Origin: Conchocele bisecta
Lineage: Eukaryota > Mollusca > Bivalvia > Lucinida > Thyasiridae
Assembly: GCA_029237695.1 (NCBI GenBank)
Contig: CM055266.1
Span: 118,085,581 to 118,149,580, forward strand
Direction of reading: 5' to 3'
Length of the DNA: 64,000 bases
Shown here: in pieces, positions 1 through 11,372 of the stretch
Position numbering within the stretch: position 1 is the stretch's first letter
How the letters are laid out: each line of letters opens with the position of its first letter
Translations under genes and position numbers: made by a program
Notes under the pieces: generated by a model
The model's database searches: none
What the model saw: the letters and a program-made list of their open reading frames with translations, nothing else
Told to the model about the DNA's origin: nothing

Positions 1-729
1 ATAGGACTAAAATGGGCAGTAGAGCATATTTAAAAAAAAAAAATTGATATTTTCATTTCCGTACTGTTTGAATTGTGGATTATGTGGATGTGCGATATAT
101 GTAGTATATAGGACTATTAAAAACAAAAATTCTGGGCTCCGTAGTAGCAAGCATTATTAATATTATTCATCACGGGATCAACTTCAACAACTTTTTTTTA
201 ATTTTTTTTTTACATTCTTTTTCAATTTTTTATTTAACTGACCACTAAATTATTACAGGTAATTTATACAGCTAAATTATTACATTTACCTAAACTGTGT
301 GACAATATGTGGCAGTAATGTGGACCTGTGCAGATATATGTAGATAAATATAAAGGACTATAATATTAAAAAAAATTCTCGCTCCTAGTAGCGAGTTTTA
401 TTTTTTTAATTTACATTCTATATTTTTAAACATTTCCGTCAAATTGTGTTGAAAATATTGTGGCATTATGTGCACCTGTGCAGATATATGTACATAAATA
501 TAGGACTATTAACAAATAATTCTGCGCTCCAGTAGCTTCACACATGCATAGATCCTAAAGGTGTGTCGCACAAGAATGACAACTCTTGCATCACTAATTG
601 TTTAGTTATCTCCCTTTGTCCGTCACCGATTTTGTCTCCGGAGCATAACTCGATCACCCTTTTTTCAAACTACTTGTGTATCTGGGGAGGGGGATACACA
701 TGCGCTTGTCGACAAGCGTCCATTTCTAG
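1..729 (+). mobile_element. 3' part of a tandem-repeat element (element A)
   Basis: Two to three diverged copies of a 240-270 bp unit (T-rich run, then ACAGGTAATTTATACA and GTGGACCTGTGCAGATATAT) are followed by the GGAGCATAACTCGA repeat and a 3' terminus. The terminus has a perfect hairpin, CGCTTGTCGACAAGCG at 703-718, then CTAG at 726-729. The same modules end an element at 36,587. The 5' end lies outside the window. No coding sequence is seen. A hairpin a few bases before CTAG resembles a Helitron 3' end, but this is only a structural resemblance. Confidence 0.6.
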
Positions 730-1024
730 TTTTGGCTAATATTTCGCTCATATTTTGATGAGCGAAGAATATTTATGGAAAAATAAACAATAAAGACTGG
801 TTTTGAGCGTACAATTTGTTACTTGTATTGATCAATTCGGGGTGTTATTGTGTTTAGTGAGGAATACAATTCGCAATCGGTAGACGCTTGCAAAATGCGT
901 CTTCCTTGGACGCGAGGCGCCGGAGGGGAATCGCAATTCCTGTATGTCCGACGGCCTTGGCAGGTCATATAATATATATGACCAGGCAAGCTAGCCAATC
1001 AAAAGCCGAGAAACTTATCTGCGG

Positions 1025-1135
1025 TATGACAAATATGCACATTTAGTCTATTTTGGAGATTAAAATCAATGAATTGTGATGTGTGCATGAATAGTTATAC
1101 AATGACGTATTTTCTCGCGTTTTGAAGCTACGTTG
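1025..1135. repeat. Dispersed repeat, inverted partner at 56,113-56,230
   Basis: The segment with GCACATTTAGTCTATTTT, ATCAATGAATTGTGATGTG and GAATAGTTATACAATGA recurs in reverse complement at 56,113-56,230 with few mismatches. It continues into a stretch rich in ACGT, including a perfect TGACGTCA at 1,157-1,164. It is probably one end of a dispersed element of unknown class. Confidence 0.6.
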
Positions 1136-3067
1136 TGTGACGTCAAATGTGAAATGTGACGTCATGTAAACTTTTTGAAATCCAAATTTGTTTGGAATGT
1201 GTTCAATCACATTAACCCTTTCGCTGCCAAGCGTATTATTCAAATTTGCCAACTGTCGACGTTACGTCAAGATGACGTCGCTTTTTACGTATTGTTTACT
1301 AACGCCCGCGTGTCATGACGTCGTTCAAAACGTAACGATGCTAATTGAAGCGCAATTGATTTACAATCGGCAGTAATTTGCATTTATGAATCGTGCACCG
1401 AGCAGTGAAGCAGCAACTTCACACTGAGAAATAATGTATGTCAGTGTATTTGGAGAAAGGTTTCTCTATTGCCGATAGGTTTCACACCAGTTTTCACATC
1501 CAGAGTATTACACGTATCGTCAGTATATTAATGTATCTTATCCTCGTTCGCATCTAAATGAGCAAGATAGATAGCAATACAGAGGAGATGAAGGAGTTTT
1601 CTTAGTCAGCGAGGGTCAATAAACTACAAATATCACGCATCCGTTCGTATCATAAATAAAACAAAACGTCTCGAAGATGCGAAATTTACAATTACCGTAG
1701 ATGATGTATAGTATTGGCGAAATGTGTCTTTTGCTGGAATGTTGACGTTGAAGTAAAGCACATGCGACTGCATAATTATATAACACCTTAGCAATGTCGC
1801 AACATTTATATGTTCTAACTCTATTCTGTATACTTAAATTTATAATCCTCATTGAAGCCGGCAGATACATTGACGCTATTACAAAACTGTGGGCTGCCCC
1901 GAGTCATGTATGCACATGTATACATATCGTATTGTTTCTTCGTAATGAAAATAAAAACAGCAATAACATTTGATTGAGAACCACAATGCAAAAAACAGAA
2001 AACATGTACATTCGACAGGTAACAGATGTATGGCGTTTAAAATTTTAAATTTGGTACATGTAGTGCATGTGTGCGTATTCGAAAGGTGATACACGAACAC
2101 ATGAATGCGCTTTTCTTTTCCAAACAATGTGTAGATTATTGTATGTAAATGTTGCTAGACGACTTACAAATGACAACAGTGATATAATCAATACATAGTG
2201 TACAGTAACGTATACAATGTAAAACGTATAACCTTTGTAATAAATAGACGAAATGTTTACGGAAATAGAAGATCGGAATAAATTTCCTACTCAACTGTGC
2301 AATACTTTAGACACAGTAAGAGAAAATGTGCCTCCTTGATATCATTGAAACACATGAGCAGTATGTGTAACCTACAACTTCAGAACGTTGAACAATCAGC
2401 TCATATTACCTGACTCAACGTTTTTAGACGACTTCTTGTACATGTACCCCACACAACGGAAACTAAATGCAGACTCCATGGCTACCCTAGGCTAGTACAT
2501 CATACACGACGTCTGTGCTACACTCTTCATAGTGAGCGACGGAAATACCAGTAACAAATACCGGTAACAGGAAGTACAGTCGTCGTGGCACACAACGATA
2601 ACAAAAGATAGAAAGATTTCAGCTCAAGTGTTATAATTATGTAAATACTGGTTGCGGTTGCATTGTGGTGAAGGAGTAAGTGGTTAGTCAACATTGAGTG
2701 GATCAAAGAAATAAATAAATAATGAATGGCTTACCCTGCCACTGCTCCTTGACGTTTAATATAACGAAGGTTTAAACTGAAAAGGGATTATTCGATTAAC
2801 TATATAACTTTGAGAGCCATGTAGAAATTAGTTGGTTGGTAACGTTTTAGTACGACATATTTTTATTCTAGATACTACTATTTCACCCGTGTCAGTACTC
2901 ACATTTGCTGGCCTAGTCTTTGCTTGCGTGAGCGGTTTCGCACACTGCAAGGTCAACAAGCTGGGCTTGAGCGTCAAAGTCAGAAATGCAGACTGACAGA
3001 CATGCATGTACGTGACTGGTAATATTAATTTGCACCTTTTTCTACCAGCTACGAGTTCAACACTCCG
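1136..3067. other. Intergenic stretch, nothing recognised
   Basis: AT-rich sequence with only short chance open frames. No family match, splice pattern, RNA gene or strong repeat was seen by eye. Confidence 0.5.
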
Positions 3068-3230
3068 GGACCCGGTTGTACGAAGCACTAATGACTCATT
3101 AATTTTTCATTAGCGACTCCTTAACTAATTTATCATTAAATTCAGTTGTACGAACACTAAGTTATCATTAAGTCGTCATTAACTTATCATTAGTTAATGT
3201 AGGTACTGGACCATCATTAGGGCGCGTGCT
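3068..3230 (+). repeat. Left inverted repeat of a possible 7.5-kb element
   Basis: It begins GGACCCGGTTGTACGAA and continues as TTAATGA/TCATTA-rich sequence. The reverse complement, with the same outer 17 bases, ends at 10,539. No clear target duplication flanks it. Two independent insertions of a palindromic family are an alternative. Confidence 0.5.
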
Positions 3231-4560
3231 CCTGTCATTAAGCCTTCGTGAATTATCCAAGATGGCGGCCATTGCTGTCGATTCGTTAAAAAACAACAGA
3301 AAAGACGGATGAAATGGTGAATATGAAGTTTCAAATTTACTCTAGATTTCCTTTGTATACAATGCTACTTACATAATTTTTATTGCGTAAACAATCCAAA
3401 ACTCCCTGTAATTTGTCCGTCTCATTCTGCAACTCTGAAGGGCATTCAGACTTTGAGAATTAAAATGCCGTGTAACACACGCAAACTGCTGTAAATGCTG
3501 TCACTGGACAGTGTTGGCCTTCAAGTTTAAACAACACAGCTGCAGCGAACTACACAGTGACGTCACTCGTCAGCATCCCGATCTAATAATAGGCTAGTGA
3601 CACCTTACACCGTGTTCGATCTAACAACAAGTGGGGTGATGGTAATTTCGATGCGGACTGGATTAGAAAATACTGCCCGATTCGATTAATGCATGATGTC
3701 TTACAAATAAACACACATGATCTATATTTACAGCAAAAAACAATAAAATGTAATATGTTTTTCTATAAGAATAACTTTGTTGTAAAAATATCTATAACTA
3801 GTGATTACTTTACTAAATCAATGAATTTTTTTGTTTTTTTGTTTCATTTCCATGCCCATGGTGAGTCATTGGAGTGTGTTTTCCCATACAGCGGCATGAT
3901 GTGGTTATCTAATAACCAAACCCCCTGTTTTAGGTCTCTAATTCCTGTCACCGTGATTTTTTACCTGTCTAATTTCTCTAATATACCCGCCTACCAACCA
4001 CACCCTGGGCGTGGAAAACGTTGATTCTTTAACGTTAAGCCAAAAAAAAAATAAAATTAGAATGCATGTGCATTATTGTATGTACGTGACCTAGCTTGTT
4101 GTATGGAAATAAAATTAAATTCAACAACATTTAAGTTTGATTTGTATGTGACTCGTCTGGTACCACTCATGTTTATGCCCCACTGCACCAATTTATTTTA
4201 TATTCACTAGGGGGACTTTATGTTCACCTTGTTTTGTATAGCGGGGGACATCCGTGTTCTATGAACACATTTTCTCACTTTATTTCTGACTACATGTGAC
4301 TAATTCTTTAAACACGTCCAATACACGGGCGCCTTATCTAATAGGCGGCGTTTATTTCACCTTTTTTTTTAAACCATCGCATAAAAACCACAATGTGAAT
4401 TTCTGCAGTTGACAATGACACGCACATGCGTTGTTTGTGGAAACTGATTCTTTTGGGAACGAGATCCTATCTCGTGGGAACGAGCTGCTATGTCGTGAGA
4501 ACGAGATAGAAAAGAATGTAAAATGTCCCTTTTATGCTGCCGTACAAATTACGGGCCTAT
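3231..4560. other. AT-rich stretch with one element-end fragment and GAACGAG repeats
   Basis: No gene is recognised. At 4,254-4,268 there is a small hairpin (GTGTTC, loop, GAACAC) followed by ATTTTCT. It matches the 3' end of the element that ends at 36,218, so it is a terminal fragment of that family. At 4,455-4,510 the motif GGAACGAG recurs several times in partly palindromic form. Confidence 0.45.
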
Positions 4561-4569
4561 TTGATAATT

Positions 4570-5360
4570 GGAACATTTTATTGTCCAAAAAGATGTTCAC
4601 TGGTATGTAACTTTGATCGTATTTTTCCTCATCCACCCTATGGGAAGTTTATAAGTGGAAACCCACCCCGACTTTAGAAACAGAAATATTCGTGTTTCTA
4701 ATCTATGTTTGCAACCGTGACGCTGATTTTTTGTTATCACATCAAATTCATCCCAGTACTAAGCACACAAACACGTTGTCGGTCCTTGTATGTTCTCCCC
4801 ACCCCACCCGCCATAAAAAATCATGGAGCCGCAATTCGACAGGTTGGCGAGGCTGGATGTAAATCGGCGATTCCTGAATGTGTCAATTGTTTCCCAGTGA
4901 CTATGGTTTAGGCTCCGACATTTCATTCCATGTCGCATCGCTAGTTTTTGGTGATACTGCTGTCGAAAAAATGTAATGGTGTTGTCTTAGTCGACGATTC
5001 TCATGTGATGCCAAACATGTTTTATTAAGAAACCGAACACATGTGAAAAAAGAAATCAATATATTGTGGTAGTTCTTTACAAAACACATATTTTGACAAA
5101 ATATGAGAATCGTCTTAGTGATTATCATGTGTTGCCAAATCTTGCTTTATTAAGAAATCAAACAAATTTTAAAAATAAAACGCTAATCAATGCATAATTA
5201 TCAATTTATATCGGCGATGCGATGACGAGAGCGACTTGCGAGCGACTACATAGCGTGGTTATGGTAAGGTTGTTTCCGCCGAATTCTAATTTTAAAATGT
5301 CAGTCACACTTTGCACGTGAAACGGGATTATCGACTGATAATTGTAAACATCGGCAGGTG
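4570..5360 (+). repeat. Diverged tandem unit, copy 1 of 3
   Basis: It shares an ordered series of blocks with 5,546-6,020 and 8,349-8,780: a GATCGTATTT block, a GACGATTCTCATGTG block, TTTTATTAAGAAA, GGCGATGCGATGACG, and TCACACTTTGCACGTGAAAC. It is the most diverged copy. No coding capacity is seen. Confidence 0.6.
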
Positions 5361-5446
5361 TATAGCAAGACACTAAATGATGTATGTTAAACGTGCTAAT
5401 TGGTAGAGGGGTCGTTCCTATGGTGGCTCGAATAGGGAAAATTCGT

Positions 5447-6020
5447 CACTTATAAATGAAATGCCCCTAACGAGCGACCATACATACTTAGAATAACAGC
5501 TGATGTAACGACGGTAAACTGAAATGGTGTACGTGACAATTGACATTTACGTTCCAACAAGATTTTCACGGTGTGTAATCGATCGTATTTCCTCTCCACC
5601 CGACCCGAGAAACACAAATTAAATCGTTTATTTCTGAATGTGTCAAACGTTTGTGTCAAAAAGCATCAATGTGTGTTTTTTTACAAACATTAGAATCATC
5701 TAAGGAGACGATTCTCATGTGTTTCCAAACCTATTTTATTAAGAAATCAACAAATGTGAAAAGAAAACATGAATACATTGGTATTTCTTTACAAAACCAT
5801 ATTTTGACAAAATAGGAAAATCGTCTTGCTTTATCAAGAGATCAAACACATAATTATGAAAATATACTATGACAAGCTAATGGTAAATATCAATTTATTG
5901 GCGATGCGATGACGTGAGCGACTACATCGTGTGGTTTACATACGTTTGTTCCCCGCCGAATTCTACAGTCACACTTTGCACGTGAAACTGGATTACCGAC
6001 AGATGATTGTAAACACCATC
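5447..6020 (+). repeat. Diverged tandem unit, copy 2 of 3 (contiguous)
   Basis: It is nearly identical over long blocks to 7,240-7,331 plus 8,349-8,780. In this copy the two blocks adjoin, so it shows the state before about 1 kb was added to copy 3. Confidence 0.75.
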
Positions 6021-7074
6021 AGGTGTGCACCTAGACCGAACATGATATGTCGCAAGTGTGCTAGTTGTGGGGGGGGGTGTGTACGACGGCATATGTTTTA
6101 TACGCTCGTTTAAAAACGGGAGTATTATTTATGTATCCACGCTGTATGTGCGGCGGACGACTCTCGGGCACAGCTTGTTCTGACGATAGTGGGGCCCACT
6201 GCATGTCTAGGGCAGCGACATTTTCTGGGGTTCAAGTTGGGAGGGGCGAACCGACAATCGATTTTAGATATAATTTTAAACTGAATCACATCGTAGGCAT
6301 TGACACACCCAATGTTCTACCCTCCACTACGGTCACACGGTGGAACGAACAAATACGTTGATACCAATTCATTGATCCATAAAGGAGGTTTTCGCTTGGC
6401 GCGTCACATATTATGTTCACAGTTTTGATGAGTCACGGCGGTTATGACATGGTGTGTAATACAATTCCCTCGTTATTGATACATGCACGACTTTATCCAA
6501 ATACGAAATTGTATTCACTAAATGCAATCTGACACACATAAATGAAATTAAATCAGAAACAGATACGCGTATAAAGCAAGGGAGACGCTATGTAACATAT
6601 ACTGTAACGTTTACGACTACATGTACGTTTTTGAACTTTCACACTAGCGTTACATAACATTTTATCCATATACTAGCACATATCTACTGTACATACATGC
6701 ATGTAATTGAATTGAATTGTGCTTAACGGCCCATCAACACAAAGAGTATCATTTAGGGCCAAGCAATTTAGATGAAGAATAATTTTCGTTTCTTCGCATA
6801 CGCAGTGTAGAAACGAATTCCGTTTCTTCTGGTCTACGGCTCAAGGGCGAAAAACACTTGAAGTCACTGTGCAAAAAAAATGTGTATAATACGGTATTAT
6901 AATCACGTTTTGCAATCGATGGTTATTGATTTATTTTATGTAAATTAACGTTTTCATCTTATCGCGTCAACATGCCAAGAAACGAATATTTAGAGGAATA
7001 AATTCACGGGGTGGAAAATAACTTTAACGTTCTTAATTATCGTTTCTACGCGTATAAGCGAAGAAAAAAGTGAA

Positions 7075-7245
7075 AGTGAATGAGTTTAACGTCCCAGCAA
7101 CAGCTAAGGTCATTAGTCTCATCCGACAGACCAGTGGGGTGAATATACTATGAAAGTATATTTTTGATGCATAAGGCGATGTTTGAACCCACAACCTCCA
7201 GATTGGGAGTCAGATATGCTACGCATAGGCCACAACCCATCACTT
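7075..7245 (-). mobile_element. tRNA-derived SINE
   Basis: Read on the minus strand, a tRNA-like head at about 7,175-7,245 has an A-box-like GTGGCCTATGCGTAGCA, an anticodon-arm-like TCTGACTCCCAATCTGGAG and a B-box-like GGGTTCAAAC. The body follows with GACGTTAAACTCA near the tail. Head, body and tail order is as in mollusc tRNA SINEs. The exact family is not assigned. Confidence 0.65.
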
Positions 7246-7496
7246 ATAAATGAATTAAAGAAATGCCCCTAACGAGCGACCATACATACTTAGAATAACA
7301 GCTGATGTAACGGCGGTAAACTGAAATGGTGTTCAGACAAACTACAGAAGTAATTTAGCTAACTTTGGTATTGTCGGATTCCTAGCGTTAATGGCTGAAA
7401 CATGGCCATCATTAAAAGGAAGAAATTATAAGATTTACCTCAGAACGCAACCATGACAGTTTCATCATTAAGACCAAAACAATATATTGATTGATT

Positions 7497-7740
7497 GAGT
7501 AATGCTGTGTAACGGCCTGACAACAGCCAAGATCATTTTAGGCCGGGTCAACGGGGTCAAGTCTCGTATCTCACCTGTTGTGATATCTGGGGGGGGGGGG
7601 GATCCCAAAATCAGAACTGAATATTTACAATAATATATACAGTCCTGAAATTAGAATAACCTGACCTGTTGCCAGGTCCTAAACACACCAGAGTCACTTA
7701 GCCCTGGCCCCTAAAAGTAATAGGATTAGTAATAATTCCA
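7497..7740 (-). mobile_element. SINE-like dispersed repeat
   Basis: Its reverse complement matches 25,735-25,990: both carry GGTTATTCTAATTTCAGG and a module with CAACAGCCAAGATCATTT or its equivalent. The matched ends in two unlinked places indicate a dispersed short element. No tRNA head was recognised. Confidence 0.55.
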
Positions 7741-7931
7741 CTACTCTTAAAATGGGATATAACCGGATTCAACTCGAGTACCAGAAGGCCAAAAACGTAC
7801 CTGAGGGCCAAACCAGGTAGATCGGGATTCCGGAAAGGATGAATCCTACCGTTCATTTTACCATTCGCATGCTCCCAACCAACCACCCATTGGGACGATA
7901 TGATACATATGGCGATCGTACATACATAACA

Positions 7932-8166
7932 TGTGGCTGCGACTGGAGAAATGGGGTTTATGCGTTCTGCAACCAGTGTAGATCCATATCATCCTGTGCA
8001 TCCGCAAGTCTGATCAGGATCTGCACTGTTCGCCATTTCACCAATGAAACCTTCTTTTTCATGCTTCTAACAAAGAATATAGATCGTTATCAGGCTATAT
8101 TTGAATGTTGATCAGGAGCGGCACTGGTCATAAATCCTATAAGCCTCATTTCTCCAGTCACAGTCT
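7932..8166. mobile_element. Palindromic MITE, TGTGGCTG family
   Basis: The ends are imperfect inverted repeats: TGTGGCTGCGACTGGAGAAA on the left, CATTTCTCCAGTCACAG on the right. The interior has GATCAGGATCTGCACTG and CTTCTAACAA blocks. Further copies or fragments lie at 18,895, 36,836, 42,785, 43,984 and 57,728. Confidence 0.75.
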
Positions 8167-8995
8167 CAAGAACGAACGCTACATCCCCAGTACATCTTGT
8201 TTGATCACGTGACTAATTTAACGGCGAGATTTTTTTTCCGTTGAGTAGGAACACTGAATCTGCTCTACGTAAAAAAACAAAATTGGTCAGTCGAATAAAC
8301 AATGTGCTTAACAGCATAAACATAGTCAACGAAACTTACCATTCGAAAACGTCCATTTACGTTCCAACAAGATTTTCACGGTGTGTAATCGATCGTATTT
8401 CCTCTCCACCCGACTCGAGAAAACACAAATTAAATCGTTTATTTCTGAATGTGTCAAACGTTTGTGTCAAAAAGCATCAATATGTCTTGTTTACAAAACA
8501 TAGAATCATATAAGGAGACGATTCGCATGTGTTTTCAAACCTATTTTATTAAGAAATCAACAAATGTGAAAAGAAAACATAAATACATTGGTCTCATGTG
8601 CTGCCAAATCTTGCTTTAATATCAAGAGATCAAACACATAATTATGAAAATATAATCAATTTATTGGCGATGCGATGACGTGAGCGACTACATAGTGTGG
8701 TTTCCATACTTTGTCCCCCCGCCGAATTCTACAGTCACACTTTGCACGTGAAACTGGATTACCGTCAGATGATTTCGCAGTCTGGCGATTTGGTCTCCCG
8801 TTTTCGCCATCTTGTGTATAGGTCGACGATGCGATGCAGACTGCCAGTAACCATATATCATACAGGCGCGCAGCTGCATTAAGGCACTGCAGAATTTTCG
8901 AGAAAATGGAAAACATAATGTGCCAGAGTGCATCATTTACCTTCTAGTTTCGATTTTTTTTCGGGGTGGGGGTGGGGGGCATCCTCCCAAACCCA

Positions 8996-10100
8996 CCCCC
9001 CCCCCCCCCCCCCCCCCCTAGCATACTCGCACCAAAGGTGCTCGATCGGGCCTGCAGATTAAAATTGGCTAACTAAGCCCCTGTCATATGGTATCATATA
9101 TGTTTTTTTTTCAATAAACATGTATTGGCATGGCAGTACATGAGACGATTATCATATTTTGTCAAATTATGTTTTAGTTGTCAAGTCTCAAGAAATACTG
9201 AAGATTGTCCACATTTGCTCTATTTCTTAATAAAAACACGTTTTGGCAGCACACGATAAACGTCTCCTAAAACAACGTGTACGTGTCCTGTTCATGAAAT
9301 GTGACAACCTCGCTTTTTCGCGATTTCTCGCATAGGTTGAGATCGCGAAAACGCGACATGCTTTCGACACATGTATGAGCAAAACAAACCCGAATTTTCT
9401 GTCTGTAACGCCGAGATAGTCGCCCTAAGTTACAGACAGAACAATAGGGTTGGAGCCAAACTTATTTTCAAAAGCGGAAGGCAAGATCGCGAAAACTCGA
9501 GACGATTCTCATGTTTTGTTGTTGAGAAAAATAAATATATATATAACACCCCCCCCCCCCCCCGCTACATACGGACCTGCCGTAACACGTCGACTCTCAT
9601 CTGATGAGCATTGAACATGTCGCTATTGTGTATTATTTTGAGTTGTCTGACGGACGAGTTGGTCGAAGGGTGAAACGGAGGTCGGTCATATAATCAACGA
9701 ATACGGGACCGATACGATTTCTAATTAGCTCTAATAATAATCGCACTTTCCATTTGCCAATATATTGGCAATATATTTAAAACAATTTTGGTAATAAATA
9801 ATTATGGGGGTTGGGGGTCAAAGAAATAACTCAATTGTATGGGTGGTGGGGCGCAATACAAATACAATAATTAATACATATGGGTGGTGTTGCAAGGGAA
9901 AATGAATAATTATGGGGATTGGGGCAAACAAAAATAATTCAATTGTATGGGTGTTGGGGTGAAGCAATAATGCAAAAGCATGGGTGGTGGGGTGAAGTAT
10001 GAAAATTATTTTTTTGCATGGGTGGTGGGTAAACAAAAAAATGCCTTCCAACCCCCCCCCCCCCCCCCCCCCACACCCTCTGCGTACACCCCCCCCCCCC
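8996..10100. repeat. Poly-C tracts and G-rich minisatellite
   Basis: Uninterrupted C runs occur at 8,996-9,018 (23), 9,549-9,563 (15), 10,052-10,072 (21) and 10,089-10,100 (12). At 9,800-10,050 a degenerate G-rich minisatellite repeats GGGTGGTGGGG with AATAATT spacers. Such runs also disturb assembly, so lengths are approximate. Confidence 0.8.
9387..9451. repeat. Isolated 65-bp hairpin, copy 1
   Basis: The arms are AACCCGAATTTTCTGTCTGT on the left and ACAGACAGAACAATAGGGTT on the right, around a short loop. A second copy with substitutions that mostly keep the pairing lies at 10,681-10,743. Confidence 0.7.
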
Positions 10101-10375
10101 GCACCCTATAGCGTACTGGCCTGCGGTCGGTCATACGAAAATACCATAGATTCCTCAACACAGTACATGTACTGTTAGATTGACACGGTGATTTCTACTT
10201 ACATGACGTAGACATGACGTTGCTACAATATAGTTAAAGGCATCATGCCTGTGTGAGTTTCTGTTGAATCGTTCGGTTGCAGCAGGAAAAGCGCGCCTGT
10301 CATATTGTCATATTACAGAAACCGGAACCAAAAAACTGGAATTTGACTGGTTTACTTGTCTGTTTACAGGTTAAT

Positions 10376-10539
10376 GACAGCACGTCATTAGTTAATATGC
10401 CATTAAAACGTCATTAGTTAATGAGGACTTAATGACGTTTCGTACAACCAGTTTTTAATGACTCATTAACTAATGGAAAGTTAATGTGTCATTAGGCTAA
10501 TGATACATTAACTAATGGAACGTTCGTACAACCGGGTCC
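10376..10539 (-). repeat. Right inverted repeat of a possible 7.5-kb element
   Basis: It ends TTCGTACAACCGGGTCC, the reverse complement of the start at 3,068. The inner part repeats CATTAGTTAATG-type motifs that are themselves palindromic, so alignment inside the arm is loose. Confidence 0.5.
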
Positions 10540-10610
10540 TTAATCTCTTAGTTATCAAGTGTTGATTGGCGCCATTAACTCGCAGAGTGCAAGGGCGTGT
10601 TGCCATGTTT

Positions 10611-10880
10611 GCAAGTAAATTCTACTCGCTCATACTTGCCGGCGAGTACACCCGCTGACAGTTGCAACACTGTGCTCGCTAACCCGAATGTTCTGTTTGT
10701 AACGCAGGTCAACTTCCTGCGTTACAGACATACAATTCGGGTTAAGTGCTCGCCTCAACGTGTCTCAGCACTTGACTCGCTCATACTCACCGGCGAGTAA
10801 ACCCGCTGACTGCAGTTGCAAGACATTGCTCGCCTAATGGGAGAGTACCGTAACTTACATGTGTCTCAGCACTTGACTTG
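10611..10880 (+). repeat. Two-copy tandem repeat containing a hairpin
   Basis: CGGCGAGTA, ACCCGCTGAC, CAGTTGCAA and TGCTCGC occur in the same order twice, about 150 bp apart. Copy 2 of the hairpin (10,681-10,743) sits between them. Confidence 0.6.
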
Positions 10881-11168
10881 TTCAATGAAAACAATGTTGT
10901 TCATTGTCGTCAACGCCCCTGCCAGTCGGGGCATCAATATATGTATCTCACACGGGACAAATGTGAGCCTCCGAGTGCCAGCAAGTGTTACAATTGAGGA
11001 AGAAATCGTACCTCGGAATGCACGTAGTCTCGCACGTCATGAAAGCTATACGGATACTGTTGGTACTAAATATGCATGCTCGTTCATTCATTAAACTCAT
11101 TCCATATATCACATGCTTCACCATTTAATATATAGACATATACTTACTATCGATTCGCGTTGTTGTGT

Positions 11169-11340
11169 CTACCCGAAACTAACGGAACAATTCATATTGG
11201 CACCTGTCGGTTCCCAAAGCCCAAACTCACTCTGACCTGTCGGTTTGTAGAAATCATTCAAAATGTCATTCCCCACCTGACCACTGCATGGTGATGACTG
11301 CCTACGTGCGTGGGCGCCGGTTATAGTGTATACTTTTGAT
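11169..11340 (-). CDS. Possible terminal exon, unrecognised
   Basis: On the minus strand an open stretch reads ...CSGQVGNDILNDF... and ends at a stop near 11,170. Its composition is less AT-rich than the surroundings. An acceptor-like CGTAGGCAG precedes it. No family is recognised. It could be the last exon of a minus-strand gene starting at 14,327, or a chance frame. Confidence 0.2.
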
Positions 11341-11372
11341 GTATCTATTACATGTGAAAGAGTATTTTTCAC

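Larger units (their letters stand above)
7240..8780 (+). repeat. Diverged tandem unit, copy 3 of 3 (split by about 1 kb)
   Basis: The left block (7,240-7,331) and right block (8,349-8,780) match copy 2. The interruption at about 7,332-8,348 contains a SINE-like repeat and a palindromic MITE. The right block ends with the GGCGATGCGATGACG and TCACACTTTGCACGTGAAAC modules. Confidence 0.7.

Noticed and set aside
9800..10100. G-rich tandem sequence as a telomere-like repeat
   Set aside because: Units are irregular and do not match TTAGGG or another telomere repeat.
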